A stretch of DNA of 37,270 nucleotides from Chloroflexota bacterium. Its GTDB lineage: Bacteria; Chloroflexota; Dehalococcoidia; JACQUO01. The notes below the pieces were generated by a model that saw only the letters and a list, made by a program, of their open reading frames with translations, searched no databases and was not told the DNA's origin. Of the stretch, positions 23,813 to 34,841 are shown in pieces (within the stretch, counting starts at the first letter, position 1; every line of letters begins with the position of its first letter). The translations under genes and the position numbers were made by a program. The stretch lies in contig JACQUO010000021.1 in NCBI GenBank assembly GCA_016210205.1, positions 1 through 37,270 on the forward strand. The letters run 5' to 3'.

Positions 23813-24678
23813 TGGATGCCCTCGCGGTAGTCATAGCCCCCCAGGGCCTCGGGATAGCGGGGCCAGCTCTCCAGAACGAGATAGGGAGACAAAGACGAGG
23901 CGATGTCCAGCACGCGGCGGATGTCCGTCCAGCCCTGGGCGGGGTCCTGGCTGGGGTGGATGGGGATGTGCCGGTGCTGTTGGTAGTCGGCCAGGTGCCG
24001 GGTGTTCCAGAGATGCAGGGAGCCAATGTGTCCCCCCAGGCTTTGGGCGAAATCGTAAAGGTCAAAGCCGTCCCTTTGAGCGGCCAGGTTCATGTGGCCG
24101 GTGTCGAAGCAGTAGCGGAAGCGGGGATAGGCCGCCAGTGCCTCCCGCAGGAACTCGGGGGTGAGGAAGGGGCTGGGGCCGAAGCCCTCGATGTGAAGGG
24201 GCATCTGGTGCCGCTCGGAGAGCTCCGCCAAGCGCGCCAGGCTGGCCCAAGCGATGTCCCGCAGCTCCGGGAGGCTCCGCCCCGTGCTCTGGGGCGTGCC
24301 CGGCGAGGGGTAGTGCGCCACCACATAGTCCGCCCCCAGCTCCAGGGCTTGCTCCAAAGTTTGGGCGATGAGGCGCAAGTTCAGCTCCCGCAGCTCCTCA
24401 TCGGGGTCACAGAGATAGGCCAGGGTGGGCGGGCTGGGATACCACTCGGGATGCACTAGGGGCGTGTGGACGCTCACCGCCAGGTTGTGGGTAGCAATGG
24501 CACGGCGAATCTCCGGCAGCTCTTCGGCCTGGAGGTTGTAGAGCTCGGCGCGCCGCAGCCCGTTGGCGATGACCGCCGTCTCCAGCACCGCCAGGCGCTG
24601 GCAATGATATCCCAGGTTGGCCCAGGGGAGCTTCTGGGCCTCTTTGGGATTGCGGTTCCTCAGGGCGGGTTGACTCAC
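23785..24678 (-). CDS. Xylose isomerase-like TIM-barrel protein inside the aro operon
   Basis: A 297-residue member of the sugar phosphate isomerase/epimerase (AP endonuclease 2) superfamily. Candidate metal ligands are all present: Glu164 (LHIEGFG), Asp192 and His195 ([10 protein letters not shown]), His222 (LHLWNT) and Glu270 (LVLESWPR); His71 and His122 are also suitably placed. It is therefore probably an active metalloenzyme. Members of this superfamily include isomerases, epimerases, endonuclease IV and 3-dehydroshikimate dehydratase (AsbF/QuiC). Its start overlaps the aroC stop by ATGA and its end overlaps aroKB, so it is translationally embedded in the shikimate operon. No 3-dehydroquinate dehydratase gene (aroD/aroQ) is seen in the window. 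A shikimate-related role is inferred only from position. Confidence 0.85.
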   Translation of the reverse strand: MSQPALRNRNPKEAQKLPWANLGYHCQRLAVLETAVIANGLRRAELYNLQAEELPEIRRAIATHNLAVSVHTPLVHPEWYPSPPTLAYLCDPDEELRELNLRLIAQTLEQALELGADYVVAHYPSPGTPQSTGRSLPELRDIAWASLARLAELSERHQMPLHIEGFGPSPFLTPEFLREALAAYPRFRYCFDTGHMNLAAQRDGFDLYDFAQSLGGHIGSLHLWNTRHLADYQQHRHIPIHPSQDPAQGWTDIRRVLDIASSLSPYLVLESWPRYPEALGGYDYREGIQWLKQLLAT

Positions 24679-25841
24679 CGCTTCCCCTTCCGAGGGCCAG
24701 TAGTAGCCAGGTATGCCTTCAGGTTGCGGCAGACCTCCTCCAGGTGGTCGCCCCCGAACTTCTCCAGGGCTGCCGCCGCCAGCGTCAGGGCCACCATGGC
24801 CTCCCCTACCACGCCCGCGGCAGGGACGACGCAGACATCGGAGCGCTCCTGGTGGGCCTGGGTCACCTCGCCCGTGGCCAGGTCTGCCGAGGGCAGGGGA
24901 TGGGCCAGGGTGGGGATGGGCTTGAGGGCCGCCCGCACCACTACGGGCTGGCCGTTGGAGATGCCCCCCTCGAGGCCGCCAGCCCGGTTGCTGGCCCGCG
25001 CCCAGGGGTCGGCTTTCGTGGGGCGGAAGATGTCATGCACCTGGGAGCCTCGCTGGCGGGCGCTGGCGAAGGCATCGCCAATCTCCACGCCTTTGACGGC
25101 GTTGATGCTCATCAGGGCCTGGGCCAGGCGTCCGTCCAGGCGGCGCTCCCAGTGCACATGGCTGCCCAGGCCGGGGGGAACGCCCGTGGCGATGACCTCA
25201 AAGAGGCCCCCCAGGCTGTCGCCGGCCTCGCGGGCGGCGTCGATGGCGGCCATCATGGCCCGCTCCGCCTGGGGGTCGGCGCAGCGCACCGGCGAGGCCT
25301 CCACCCGCCCCCAGTCGAGTCGGCGGGGAACCTTGGCCGCTATGGCCCCGATGGCCAAAGTATGGCTGTGGATGGCGACCCCCAGCTCCTCCAGGAGGCG
25401 GCGGGCGATGGCCCCGGCGGCCACCCGGGCCGCGGTCTCCCGGGCCGAGGCGCGCTCCAGGATGGGGCGCACATCCCCCAGATTGTACTTCAAGGCCCCC
25501 GCCAGGTCGGCGTGGCCGGGGCGCAGGCGGGTCACGGGGGGGACGGGGGTCTCCACCGACGCGACGGCCATGACCTCCCGCCAGTTGGCCCAGTCGCGGT
25601 TCTGGATGAGCATGGCGATGGGGGAGCCGAGGGTCTGGCCGTAGCGCACGCCGGCGAGGAGCTGGGCCCGGTCCTGCTCGATGGCCATGCGGCCGCCGCG
25701 GCCGTAGCCCCCCTGGCGGCGGGCCAGGTCTCGGGCCAGGTAGTCCTCCGTGAGGGGCAGGCCCGCGGGCACCCCCTCCACGATGACGGAGAGGGCCTGG
25801 CCGTGGGACTCCCCGGCGGTCAGAAAACGGAAGGTGGTCAT
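24675..25841 (-). CDS. aroC: Chorismate synthase
   Basis: Converts 5-enolpyruvylshikimate-3-phosphate to chorismate using reduced FMN, the last shikimate step. The 388-residue protein begins [17 protein letters not shown], which is the conserved first signature (GESHG). Further hallmarks are [32 protein letters not shown], the [18 protein letters not shown] helix and [13 protein letters not shown] near the C-terminus. The frame extends upstream to 25913, but ATG 25841 forms an ATGA overlap with the aroE stop and matches family length. It is followed by the TIM-barrel gene through another ATGA overlap, so aroE, aroC and the TIM-barrel gene form a tightly coupled unit. Confidence 0.96.
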   Translation of the reverse strand: MTTFRFLTAGESHGQALSVIVEGVPAGLPLTEDYLARDLARRQGGYGRGGRMAIEQDRAQLLAGVRYGQTLGSPIAMLIQNRDWANWREVMAVASVETPVPPVTRLRPGHADLAGALKYNLGDVRPILERASARETAARVAAGAIARRLLEELGVAIHSHTLAIGAIAAKVPRRLDWGRVEASPVRCADPQAERAMMAAIDAAREAGDSLGGLFEVIATGVPPGLGSHVHWERRLDGRLAQALMSINAVKGVEIGDAFASARQRGSQVHDIFRPTKADPWARASNRAGGLEGGISNGQPVVVRAALKPIPTLAHPLPSADLATGEVTQAHQERSDVCVVPAAGVVGEAMVALTLAAAALEKFGGDHLEEVCRNLKAYLATTGPRKGKR

Positions 25842-26743
25842 GGGCTGTCGCCTTTGAGGGCGTGCCGTGCCGCCCGCATCATCACCTCGACGGGGGCTTC
25901 CCGGCCCGTCCACAGCCGGAAGGACTCCGCCCCCTGATAGACCAGCATGGGCAGGCCACCTAAAATGCGGGCCCCGGCCTCCTCGGCCTCCCTCAAGAAG
26001 GGCGTCATAGGCGGATTATACACCAAGTCGTAGAACAAGGCCCCCTTGGGCAGGATGTCCCCCAGCCGCGGCGTCCGCCGGCGGGCGGGGCCGCCCCGGG
26101 TCAGGGCCGCGGGCAGGGGGGACTCCCCCTCGCCGGGGCCATGCCGCATCCCCAGGGAGGTGCAGTTGACCACCAGCGGGCAGGCCGCCAGGGCCTCTCT
26201 GAGGGCCTCCGTTGACCACGCTATGGCGGCCACATCCACCGCCCGGCCCGCTAGGGCGGCGGCCAGGCCCCGGGCCCGCGGGGGCGTGCGGTTGGCGATG
26301 GCGATGCTCCAGACCCCGGCCTCCGCCAGGGCTAAGGCCACGGCCCGGGCCGCCCCCCCCGCCCCCAGCAGCAGGGCGCGTTTGCCCCTGGGGTCGCAGC
26401 CACCATCTTCTTTCAGGGCACGGAGGAAGCCCGGGGCATCGGTGTTATAGCCGCTGAGCCGTCCCCCCCGGCTCACGATGGTGTTGACGGCGCCGATGTC
26501 CCGGGCCAGGCTGTCCACCTCGTCCAGGAGGGACAGCACGGCCTCCTTGTGGGGGATGGTGACATTGCCGCCCAGGCAGTCGGGGCGGCGCAGCTCCCCC
26601 AACCGCCAGGCCAGGCGCTCCGGCGGGGTCTCCCAGGCCTCATACTTTATGTCGAGTCCAAGCTGGTTCAGGGCGGCCTGCTGGAAGGCAGGGGAGATGG
26701 AGTGCCCCAGGGGGTAGCCGATGATGCCTACAGTCTTTGTCAC
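25838..26743 (-). CDS. aroE: Shikimate dehydrogenase
   Basis: Reduces 3-dehydroshikimate to shikimate with NADPH. The 301-residue protein has the substrate-binding motif [12 protein letters not shown] (residues about 9-20), [10 protein letters not shown] with the catalytic Lys, GYNTDAPGF with the catalytic Asp, the nucleotide-binding loop [18 protein letters not shown] for NADP preference, and VNCTSLGM and [12 protein letters not shown] towards the C-terminus. A roughly 20-residue Pro/Arg-rich insertion after GMRHG ([14 protein letters not shown]) is unusual. The start is GTG 26743 with a weak ribosome site. It heads the tightly overlapping aro block and ends in an ATGA overlap with aroC. Confidence 0.95.
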   Translation of the reverse strand: MTKTVGIIGYPLGHSISPAFQQAALNQLGLDIKYEAWETPPERLAWRLGELRRPDCLGGNVTIPHKEAVLSLLDEVDSLARDIGAVNTIVSRGGRLSGYNTDAPGFLRALKEDGGCDPRGKRALLLGAGGAARAVALALAEAGVWSIAIANRTPPRARGLAAALAGRAVDVAAIAWSTEALREALAACPLVVNCTSLGMRHGPGEGESPLPAALTRGGPARRRTPRLGDILPKGALFYDLVYNPPMTPFLREAEEAGARILGGLPMLVYQGAESFRLWTGREAPVEVMMRAARHALKGDSP

Positions 26744-26761
26744 AGTTCTCTCAGCGCCGGC

Positions 26762-26836
26762 TCATCCCGATAGAACAAATAGAGCAAAGGCAGCCACGGT
26801 GAACTGCAGGACTATATTCTCCCTCAAGGCTCTCAT
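26762..26836 (-). pseudogene. 24-codon remnant resembling the N-terminus of a sensor protein
   Basis: Between ruvX and aroE an ATG at 26836 opens a frame of 24 codons (MRALRENIVLQFTVAAFALF, then a few residues and stop). A basic start followed by a hydrophobic segment is typical of the first membrane helix of sensor kinases. It may be the residue of a deleted gene, a tiny membrane peptide, or chance. Confidence 0.25.
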
Positions 26837-26840
26837 GGCT

Positions 26841-27305
26841 CTACCCCTTTCCTAACCTGTTCGGGGTCTGTCCTGGTGCTCCAGAAGATGGCCTTTTGGC
26901 GCTGTCCAGGTAGCTCTGGAGGATGACCACCGCGGCCACGGTGTCCCGACGGCGCCGGCGCTCTTCGCGGGACAGGCCCGCCTCCAGCATCGCCCGCTCC
27001 GCGATGGTGGTGGAGAAGCGCTCGTCCCAGGTCAGCAGGGGCACGGAGAGATGGGGCGACAGCTTGTCCAGGAAGTCCTGCACCGCCCGGGCCTGAGGTC
27101 CAATCTCGCCCCGCAGGGTCAGCGGCAGGCCGGCCACGATGCCCTCCACCTCGTGCTCCTCCGCCAGGGCCATGATGGCCTGGATGGCGCCTTCGTCGGT
27201 GGGGCGCGGGATGACCGCGAGCGGGCTGGCGATGAGCCCCGTGGGGTCGGAGAGGGCGGCCCCGATGCGCCGCTCCCCGATGTCCAGCCCCAGGAGCCTA
27301 CCCAC
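26841..27305 (-). CDS. ruvX: RuvX/YqgF Holliday-junction resolvase-like nuclease
   Basis: An RNase H-fold protein of the YqgF family, implicated in pre-16S rRNA 5' processing and once proposed as a Holliday-junction resolvase. It shows GLDIGERRIGAALSDP with the first catalytic Asp, the central GLPLTLRGEIGPQA segment, WDERFSTTIAE with the catalytic Glu/Asp region, and the final Asp in RRDTVAAVVILQSYLD. Length (about 154 residues) is normal. The frame can also start at ATG 27326, but that codon and the seven residues it adds derive from the inserted repeat element. GTG 27305 gives the standard N-terminus (GRLLGLDIG). The 20 bp around this GTG are duplicated at the end of alaS. Confidence 0.93.
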   Translation of the reverse strand: MGRLLGLDIGERRIGAALSDPTGLIASPLAVIPRPTDEGAIQAIMALAEEHEVEGIVAGLPLTLRGEIGPQARAVQDFLDKLSPHLSVPLLTWDERFSTTIAERAMLEAGLSREERRRRRDTVAAVVILQSYLDSAKRPSSGAPGQTPNRLGKG

Positions 27306-27411
27306 GGGCCTGTTTTCCTGTGTCATTCTGAGGAATCCGCCCGAGGCGGATGACGAAGAATCTGGGACAATCGCTGCGCTCAGAATGACAGGGGTTCATC
27401 GGCAAAGGAGC

Positions 27412-27426
<15 letters not shown>
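27293..27426. repeat. Exact 20-bp direct duplication flanking the small inserted element
   Basis: GGAGCCTACCCACGGGCCTG occurs at 27293-27312 (start of ruvX) and 27407-27426 (end of alaS). Collapsing the two copies would make the ruvX GTG start overlap the alaS TAG stop, so the pair looks like a duplication made when the element inserted. Confidence 0.8.
27321..27390. mobile_element. MITE-like inverted-repeat element between alaS and ruvX
   Basis: Perfect 12-bp terminal inverted repeats TGTCATTCTGAG (27321-27332) and CTCAGAATGACA (27379-27390) enclose about 46 bp with an internal dyad (ATCCGCC/GGCGGAT, 27335-27351). The element encodes nothing. The terminal sequence resembles the widespread GTCATTCTGAG/AAGAATCT intergenic repeats of many bacteria. 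It is non-autonomous; no matching transposase is in the window. It contributes an ATG to the 5' end of the ruvX frame. Confidence 0.6.
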
Positions 27427-30057
<2,631 letters not shown>

Positions 30058-30179
30058 GGGCGGCACCTCAATAAGTCGAGGGTTATGTCACAATCCAGCC
30101 ATGCTTGAGAGTGATTTTAGTCCTGGGGGCAGATAGTGTCAACGGAAGGGCCACAGCCCCCCTCCGGCACGCCTTCAGC

Positions 30180-30208
30180 TTGACAGCATTATGTTTATAT
30201 GCTACCTT
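30180..30208 (+). promoter_or_regulatory. Candidate promoter of the GT20 gene
   Basis: A perfect TTGACA (30180-30185) is followed after 17 bp by TACCTT (30203-30208), a weak -10. It would give a leader of about 30 nt before ATG 30246. A good -35 with a poor -10 suggests an activator-dependent or weak promoter. Confidence 0.4.
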
Positions 30209-30245
30209 GAGCCTGCCTCCGCGGTGGTTCTCTGAGGACAAGGGT

Positions 30246-31862
30246 ATGGATTCACCTCCCACCAGGGCGGCCTTCAGCCAGCTGGTGGACCTGTGTCGCG
30301 GCCTGCTGAGCCAGCGCCGACTCCTCATCGCCAGCAACCGGGGCCCCATAGAGTACACCCTTTATCCCGATGGGCAGCTCCAGGCCCGCCGGAGCGGCGC
30401 CGGCCATGTCTCCACTCTCAACTCCCTGGGCCACCACCAGCCTTACACCTGGATTCAGAGCGCCATGAGCGAGGGAGACCGGCGGGCCGCCGAGCAGGCC
30501 CAGGGGCGCTCCTTTCCCTCGCCCATCCCGGGGCAGAAGCTCACCCTCCGCTTCGTCGTCCCCAACCGGAACACCTACCACAAGTACTACAATATCTTCT
30601 GCCATCCCCTGCTCTGGTTCCTCCAGCACTACATGTGGAACCCCTCCTACACCCCCACCGTGGACGCCAAGGTCTATGATGCCTGGGAGAATGGCTATGT
30701 CCAGGTGAACCAGGCCTTCGCCGATGCGGTGGTGGATGAGCTGAAGGACGAGACCAACCCGCCCCTGGTGATGTTGGAGGACTTCCACCTCTACCTGGCG
30801 GGGGGCCTCATCAAGCAGCGCCTGCCCCAGGCCCTGCTTCTCCACTTCTCCCACCTGCCCTGGCCCGGGCCCGACTACTGGCAGCTGCTGCCAGCCCCCA
30901 TGAGGACCGCCATCTGCCGCCACCTTTTGGCCCATGACATCCTGGGGTTCCAGACCCAGCGGGACGCCCGCAACTTCCTCCGCTGCGCTGAGACCTTCGT
31001 GGAAGGGTCGGAGGTGGACTACCGCATGCTCAAGGGCACCTTTAAGGGCCAGCAGACCTGGCTGCGGGTCTATCCCCTCTCCATCGATGTGGCCGAGTTC
31101 CAGCGGCTGGCCCGCTCGCCCCGGGTGAAGGAGTTCGAGGAGCAGCTCCGCGGCCAGGGCCAGACCATCGTGCGCGTGGACCGGGCCGAGCCTAACCGCA
31201 ACATCCTCCGGGGCTTTCGCTCCTTCGAAATGCTCCTGGAGCACTACCCCGAGCTCCGGGGCCAGGTGCGTTTTTTGGCCTTCCTGGTGCCTACCCGCAC
31301 CCACCTGAAACAGTACCAGCGCTACCTCCAGGAAATCACCGAGACGGCGGAGGCCGTCAACGGCAAGTTCGGCACCGCATCCTGGAAGCCCATCGTCCTG
31401 TATCTGGAGAACAACTACCTGCAGGCCCTGGCCGGGCTGCGGCTTTACGATGTCCTCCTGGTGAACTCCGTCATCGACGGCATCGGCCTGGTGGCCAAGG
31501 AAGGGCCCGTGGTCAACACCCGGGATGGGTCGCTAGTGCTCTCGGAGGGCGTGGGGGCCCAGGAGCGGCTCAAGGCCAATGTCTTCAGCGTCTCCCCCTC
31601 GGACCTGGAGGGCACTATGCAGGCCCTCCACCAGGCCCTGACCCTGGCCGCCGAGGAGCGCAGCCGAAGGGCAGCGGCCCTAAAGACCTCTATTGAGCAG
31701 GAGGACGCGGTACACTGGCTGGCCCAGCAGTTCCGGGATTTTCAGGCCCTAGTCCAGGAGCGCAGCCAGCCGGCCGCCGGCCCCGCCCCGGAAAAGCCCA
31801 CCCCCCAGGAGGCCGTCCCGCCCACTTCGGCCAGCGGCATCTCGGAGCGCCTGGCCTCCTGA
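30246..31862 (+). CDS. GT20 family glycosyltransferase (trehalose-6-phosphate synthase-like)
   Basis: A 538-residue GT-B enzyme related to OtsA, which joins UDP- or ADP-glucose to glucose-6-phosphate. Family blocks are ASNRGPIEY (29-37), VMLEDFHLYLAGGLI (175-189, equivalent to the OtsA HDYHL region), HFSHLPWP (200-207), DILGFQT (231-237) and the C-terminal DGIGLVAKE...LVLSEGVGAQERL. The phosphate-binding loop that is VDRLDYxKG in OtsA is here VDRAEPNRN (311-319): the Arg is kept, the Lys becomes Arg and the Gly is lost. Acceptor or donor specificity may therefore differ. The C-terminal 45 residues are Pro/Ala-rich and disordered. ATG 30246 (AAGGG just upstream) is chosen over the frame opening at 30105. 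No OtsB phosphatase is nearby. Confidence 0.85.
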   Translation: MDSPPTRAAFSQLVDLCRGLLSQRRLLIASNRGPIEYTLYPDGQLQARRSGAGHVSTLNSLGHHQPYTWIQSAMSEGDRRAAEQAQGRSFPSPIPGQKLTLRFVVPNRNTYHKYYNIFCHPLLWFLQHYMWNPSYTPTVDAKVYDAWENGYVQVNQAFADAVVDELKDETNPPLVMLEDFHLYLAGGLIKQRLPQALLLHFSHLPWPGPDYWQLLPAPMRTAICRHLLAHDILGFQTQRDARNFLRCAETFVEGSEVDYRMLKGTFKGQQTWLRVYPLSIDVAEFQRLARSPRVKEFEEQLRGQGQTIVRVDRAEPNRNILRGFRSFEMLLEHYPELRGQVRFLAFLVPTRTHLKQYQRYLQEITETAEAVNGKFGTASWKPIVLYLENNYLQALAGLRLYDVLLVNSVIDGIGLVAKEGPVVNTRDGSLVLSEGVGAQERLKANVFSVSPSDLEGTMQALHQALTLAAEERSRRAAALKTSIEQEDAVHWLAQQFRDFQALVQERSQPAAGPAPEKPTPQEAVPPTSASGISERLAS

Positions 31863-31933
31863 AGCCATCCCTCCGCAGAAGACGAAACCACCCACAGCCC
31901 TAAGGCCGCTTCTCTGCCAGGCCCGTCTCAGCC

Positions 31934-32131
31934 TCAGCCCTCATAGGTCAAGACCCGGATGAGGCCGATGGTATTGCCGTCAGAGCCAGCCGTAGTGGTA
32001 TCGCTCACCGAGATGACCCGGGTGACCTTGTTGTCGGCGATGAACTTGTTGACGGCACTGTCTAAAGTCTGGAGCTCCCGCGAGGCCTGAAAGATTTTAA
32101 GCTCGGTGGCGAAAGTCTTGACCTTTATCAA
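31934..32131 (-). CDS. Small conserved-looking protein of unknown function
   Basis: A 65-residue protein beginning IKVKTFATELKIF. TTG 32131 with GGAGGG about six bases upstream is a better start than ATG 32146. The pattern beta strand, helix with LDSAVNKFIADNKV, strand TRVISVSDTTT and strand IGLIRVLTYEG resembles small ferredoxin-fold or Cse60-like proteins, but I cannot assign it firmly. No membrane segment or signal. It lies 86 nt after the nitroreductase gene on the same strand and may share its transcript. Confidence 0.6.
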   Translation of the reverse strand: MIKVKTFATELKIFQASRELQTLDSAVNKFIADNKVTRVISVSDTTTAGSDGNTIGLIRVLTYEG

Positions 32132-32217
32132 AGATGCCCTCCTCAAGTCGACCCCGAGATGCCCGGGGAAAATAGAGGCGGTAGGCCCCTTATGTGCCTA
32201 CCACCTGTTCCCTTTAA

Positions 32218-32757
32218 CTAGCCCGTGCTGCCTGCGGGATAGCGCTCCCAGCATACTATCTCCTCCAGGGTGGGCTTCTTCCTCTCCCCCGGGACCGCCT
32301 GGGGATATCCCACGGCCAGCACCATGGGGACCTGTAACCCCTGGGGGATGGACAGGGCTTCCCGCACGTGCTGCTGCCGTTTCTCGGTCTCCGCGGGGTT
32401 GTCAGACTGGTGCATGGCAGCCCAGGCCACCCCCAAGCCCTTGCCCGTGGCCGCCAGCCACAAGGCATAGGCCGCCACGCTGGTGTCCTCCAGCCAGTAG
32501 CGAGTGGCCTTGGAGTCCACCACGACGGCGATGGCCGCCGGGGCGGTGGCCAGCCACTTACAAAAGGGATGGGCCTGGCCCAACTTTTCCAGCTTCTCCC
32601 TCTGGGTGACCAGCAGGAAGCGAGCAGCGTTCTTGTTACCCCCGGAAGGGGCGTAGCGGGCAGAGTCCACCAGGTCAAGGAGAGTCTGGCGCGGGACTGC
32701 GGTAGGGGTGAAACTCTTGATGCTGCGCCGGGTGTGGATGGCCTCGTTGATGTCCAT
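32218..32757 (-). CDS. Nitroreductase family protein
   Basis: A flavin-dependent oxidoreductase of 179 residues. The FMN-binding start is visible: EAIHTRRSIKSFTPTAVP (residues 5-22), then SARYAPSGGNKNAARF (33-48), the central YALWLAATGKGLGVAWAAM helix, and the C-terminal VPMVLAVGYPQAVPGERKKP. These enzymes use NAD(P)H to reduce nitro groups, quinones or other acceptors, usually as cytoplasmic homodimers; the natural substrate cannot be read from sequence. Length is typical of the shorter family members. AAAGG lies upstream of ATG 32757. It is followed by a small unknown gene and preceded by a hairpin that probably separates it from the upstream small gene. Confidence 0.92.
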   Translation of the reverse strand: MDINEAIHTRRSIKSFTPTAVPRQTLLDLVDSARYAPSGGNKNAARFLLVTQREKLEKLGQAHPFCKWLATAPAAIAVVVDSKATRYWLEDTSVAAYALWLAATGKGLGVAWAAMHQSDNPAETEKRQQHVREALSIPQGLQVPMVLAVGYPQAVPGERKKPTLEEIVCWERYPAGSTG

Positions 32758-32872
32758 GTCCGAACCTTTCTAAGCCCCCATACTGGTGACCCTTGCACCG
32801 AAACTTTTAAAACCAATTTTAGCATCATAAGCTACTTTAAAGCAAGCCCCGAAAGGAGATCCCCAAAGCTCA

Positions 32873-32906
32873 GTGAGCCAGACGCGGCTTATCGCGTCCG
32901 GCTCAC
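32873..32906 (-). terminator. Strong hairpin between small gene and nitroreductase gene
   Basis: GTGAGCC-A-GACGCG (32873-32886) pairs with CGCGTC-C-GGCTCAC (32893-32906): a 14-position stem with one mismatch and a 6-base loop. It lies 25 nt past the stop of the 72-residue gene on the minus strand. No T-run; it may be a terminator or a processed RNA structure. Confidence 0.5.
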
Positions 32907-32930
32907 CCACTGCCACCTGTGAGATAAACG

Positions 32931-33149
32931 CTACGCCTTCACCCACTTCTGGGTGACGAGATAGCTCTTGGCGTCGTCCACGGAGCGGAAGACCCGGGAG
33001 CCGATGGCATCAATGGCGTCGATGATGTCCTCGGAGACATTGTCCTTAAGGGCCAAGTCCATGACCTCGCTGCGTTCGATATTCCCGTTGTGGAGGTAAA
33101 CCCTCTCCACATATTTCGCGACAGCAGACCAGGGCACAGGGGTGGGCAT
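32931..33149 (-). CDS. Small hypothetical protein downstream of pyruvate kinase
   Basis: A 72-residue, mostly helical protein with the pattern VAKYVERVYLHNGNIERSEV and SEDIIDAIDAIGSRVFRSVD, suggesting a small helical-bundle or HTH-like domain similar in size to DUF2795 proteins; the family cannot be fixed by eye. AAGGAG followed by CGGT precedes ATG 33149, a strong ribosome site. A terminator separates it from pyk. No signal peptide or membrane segment. The function is unknown. Confidence 0.7.
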   Translation of the reverse strand: MPTPVPWSAVAKYVERVYLHNGNIERSEVMDLALKDNVSEDIIDAIDAIGSRVFRSVDDAKSYLVTQKWVKA

Positions 33150-33212
33150 ACCGCTCCTTTCTCTGCCTCTACCAGAGGCAGGTGGGCCATAAAAATCCAG
33201 GGAAGTATATCA

Positions 33213-33230
33213 AGAAAAAAGCCCCTGGGC
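33213..33230 (-). terminator. Intrinsic terminator after pyruvate kinase
   Basis: On the minus strand GCCC-AG-GGGC (33230-33221) is followed immediately by six or more T residues (33220-33215), 14 nt past the pyk stop. The stem is short but the T-run is clear. Confidence 0.6.
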
Positions 33231-33243
33231 AAGGAAAATTATC

Positions 33244-34707
33244 TCACCCCACCCGCTCCACCTTCAGCAGGTTGGTGGTGCCCGCCACCCCCACGGGCAC
33301 CCCGGCCACGATGACCACCGAGTTCCCGCTGCGAGCCAGGCCCATCTCCTCGGCCTTGCTGGCCCCTACCACGAAGAGCTCGTCCACGGTGTTGGGCCGC
33401 TCCACCACCCAGGGGTGAACCCCCCAGGATAGGGCCAGCCGGCGGCACACGGCCTCGCTGGGCGTGAGGGCCACGATGGGCACTCTGGGGCGGTACTTGG
33501 AGACCCACAGGGCCGAGGCGCCAGACTCGGTGAAGACCACGATGGCCACCGCGCCCACCTGGTGGGAGGTGTGGCAGGCATCGTAGCTGATGGCCTCGTT
33601 GACCGAGGTCTCCTGGGCCGGCGCGCTGGGGGGCCGGTGGAAGGGCAGGATAGACTCCGCCTCCAGGGCCACCCGGGACATCATGGCCACGGCCTGGGCC
33701 GGATGGTGTCCGATGGCCGTCTCCTCCGAGAGCATCACGGCGTCGCTCCCGTCTATCACCGCGTTGGCGATGTCCGCGACCTCGGCCCGGGTGGGGACGA
33801 TGGACTGCACCATGGACTCCAGCATCTGGGTGGCCGTGATGACAGGTTTACCCAGGCGGTTGCTGCGGGAGATGAGGTCCTTCTGGATGAGGGGAACTTG
33901 CTCCAAGGGCAGCGCCAAGCCCAGGTCACCCCGGGCCACCATGAGGCCATCGGAGGCGGCGAGGATTTCCTCCAGGTTGAGCAGGGCAGTGCGACGTTCG
34001 ATTTTGGCGATGAGGGGGATAGCACAGCTTTTCCCCGACAGATACTCTTTCACCTGAAGGATGTCTTGAGCCGTGCTGACGAAGGACACGGCCAGAAAAT
34101 CCACCTTCTGCGAGATGGCGAAGTCCAGGTATTCGTGTAGGCGCGGGTCTTGAGTCGGCGACTCCAGCTCGGCCCCGGGGACAGAGAGCCCCTGGCCAGG
34201 GCGCAGCATGCCCCCCGCCACCACGCGGCAGAGGATGCTGGACTCGGCGGCGGAGAGTACCTGGAGCCTGATTTGCCCATCAGAGACCAGGATTTCCTCC
34301 CCCACCGTCACCGCCTGGGGCAAGCCAGGGAAGTTCACAAAGAGCAAGTTCTCCCCGCTCAGGGCGGGGCGGGTGGTAATCAGTATCTGCCCGCCCTTCT
34401 TGAGGCGGACGGGCTTGGGGTCAGCCAGGTCGCCCGTGCGGTGCTTGGGACCGGGCAGGTCCATCATAACGGCCACCGCCAGGCCGCGGCGGGCCGCCAG
34501 GTCGCGCACCGTCTCCACGCTCCGGCGGTGCTCCTCCTCGGTGCCATGAGACAGGTTCAGGCGCACCACATTCATGCCCGCCGCCAGGAGCCGCTCCAGC
34601 ATAGCTCGCGAGGCGGAGGCCGGCCCCAGGGTGCAGACAATTTTGGTCTTGCGTTTCAGGTAATCAGCAGGAGCCTCAGCAGGGTTTTCCAAAGGTCGCG
34701 GTTGCAT
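33244..34707 (-). CDS. pyk: Pyruvate kinase
   Basis: Transfers phosphate from phosphoenolpyruvate to ADP, the last step of glycolysis. The 487-residue protein has KTKIVCTLGPAS near the N-terminus, MNVVRLNLSHG with the catalytic Arg, the B-domain, a KIE segment (LIAKIERRTAL) with the catalytic Lys and metal-binding Glu, MVARGDLGLALPLEQVP, and TQMLESMVQS...TRAEVADIANAVIDGSDAVMLSEETA. The C-terminal regulatory domain is present. ATG 34707 is chosen; the frame opens at 34800, which lies upstream of the predicted promoter. It is monocistronic or nearly so, with a promoter at 34745-34773 and a terminator after the stop. Confidence 0.96.
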   Translation of the reverse strand: MQPRPLENPAEAPADYLKRKTKIVCTLGPASASRAMLERLLAAGMNVVRLNLSHGTEEEHRRSVETVRDLAARRGLAVAVMMDLPGPKHRTGDLADPKPVRLKKGGQILITTRPALSGENLLFVNFPGLPQAVTVGEEILVSDGQIRLQVLSAAESSILCRVVAGGMLRPGQGLSVPGAELESPTQDPRLHEYLDFAISQKVDFLAVSFVSTAQDILQVKEYLSGKSCAIPLIAKIERRTALLNLEEILAASDGLMVARGDLGLALPLEQVPLIQKDLISRSNRLGKPVITATQMLESMVQSIVPTRAEVADIANAVIDGSDAVMLSEETAIGHHPAQAVAMMSRVALEAESILPFHRPPSAPAQETSVNEAISYDACHTSHQVGAVAIVVFTESGASALWVSKYRPRVPIVALTPSEAVCRRLALSWGVHPWVVERPNTVDELFVVGASKAEEMGLARSGNSVVIVAGVPVGVAGTTNLLKVERVG

Positions 34708-34744
34708 CAGAAGCCTGTGTCCTTGAGAAAGGGTATTTAGGGGC

Positions 34745-34773
34745 AGTATATCACAGCGCCTGGCCCCTCGAAA
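34745..34773 (-). promoter_or_regulatory. Promoter of pyruvate kinase gene
   Basis: On the minus strand TTTCGA (34773-34768), 17-bp spacer, TATACT (34750-34745) preceded by TGA, an extended -10. The predicted start near 34738 gives a leader of about 30 nt before ATG 34707. Confidence 0.55.
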
Positions 34774-34804
34774 GGTGGGCGGTAGGCAGAAGAGCCGCAC
34801 GCCC

Positions 34805-34834
34805 TTGACTGGACTTCACTAGCGAGAGTATAAT
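34805..34834 (+). promoter_or_regulatory. Promoter of the DUF4242 gene
   Basis: TTGACT (34805-34810), 18-bp spacer, perfect TATAAT (34829-34834); predicted start near 34841. It is divergent from the pyk promoter, with about 30 bp between the two -35 elements. Confidence 0.75.
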
Positions 34835-34841
34835 AATCAGA

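Noticed and set aside
30105-30245. N-terminal extension of the GT20 gene
   Set aside because: It spans the candidate promoter at 30180-30208 and adds a non-homologous segment; ATG 30246 gives the family start.
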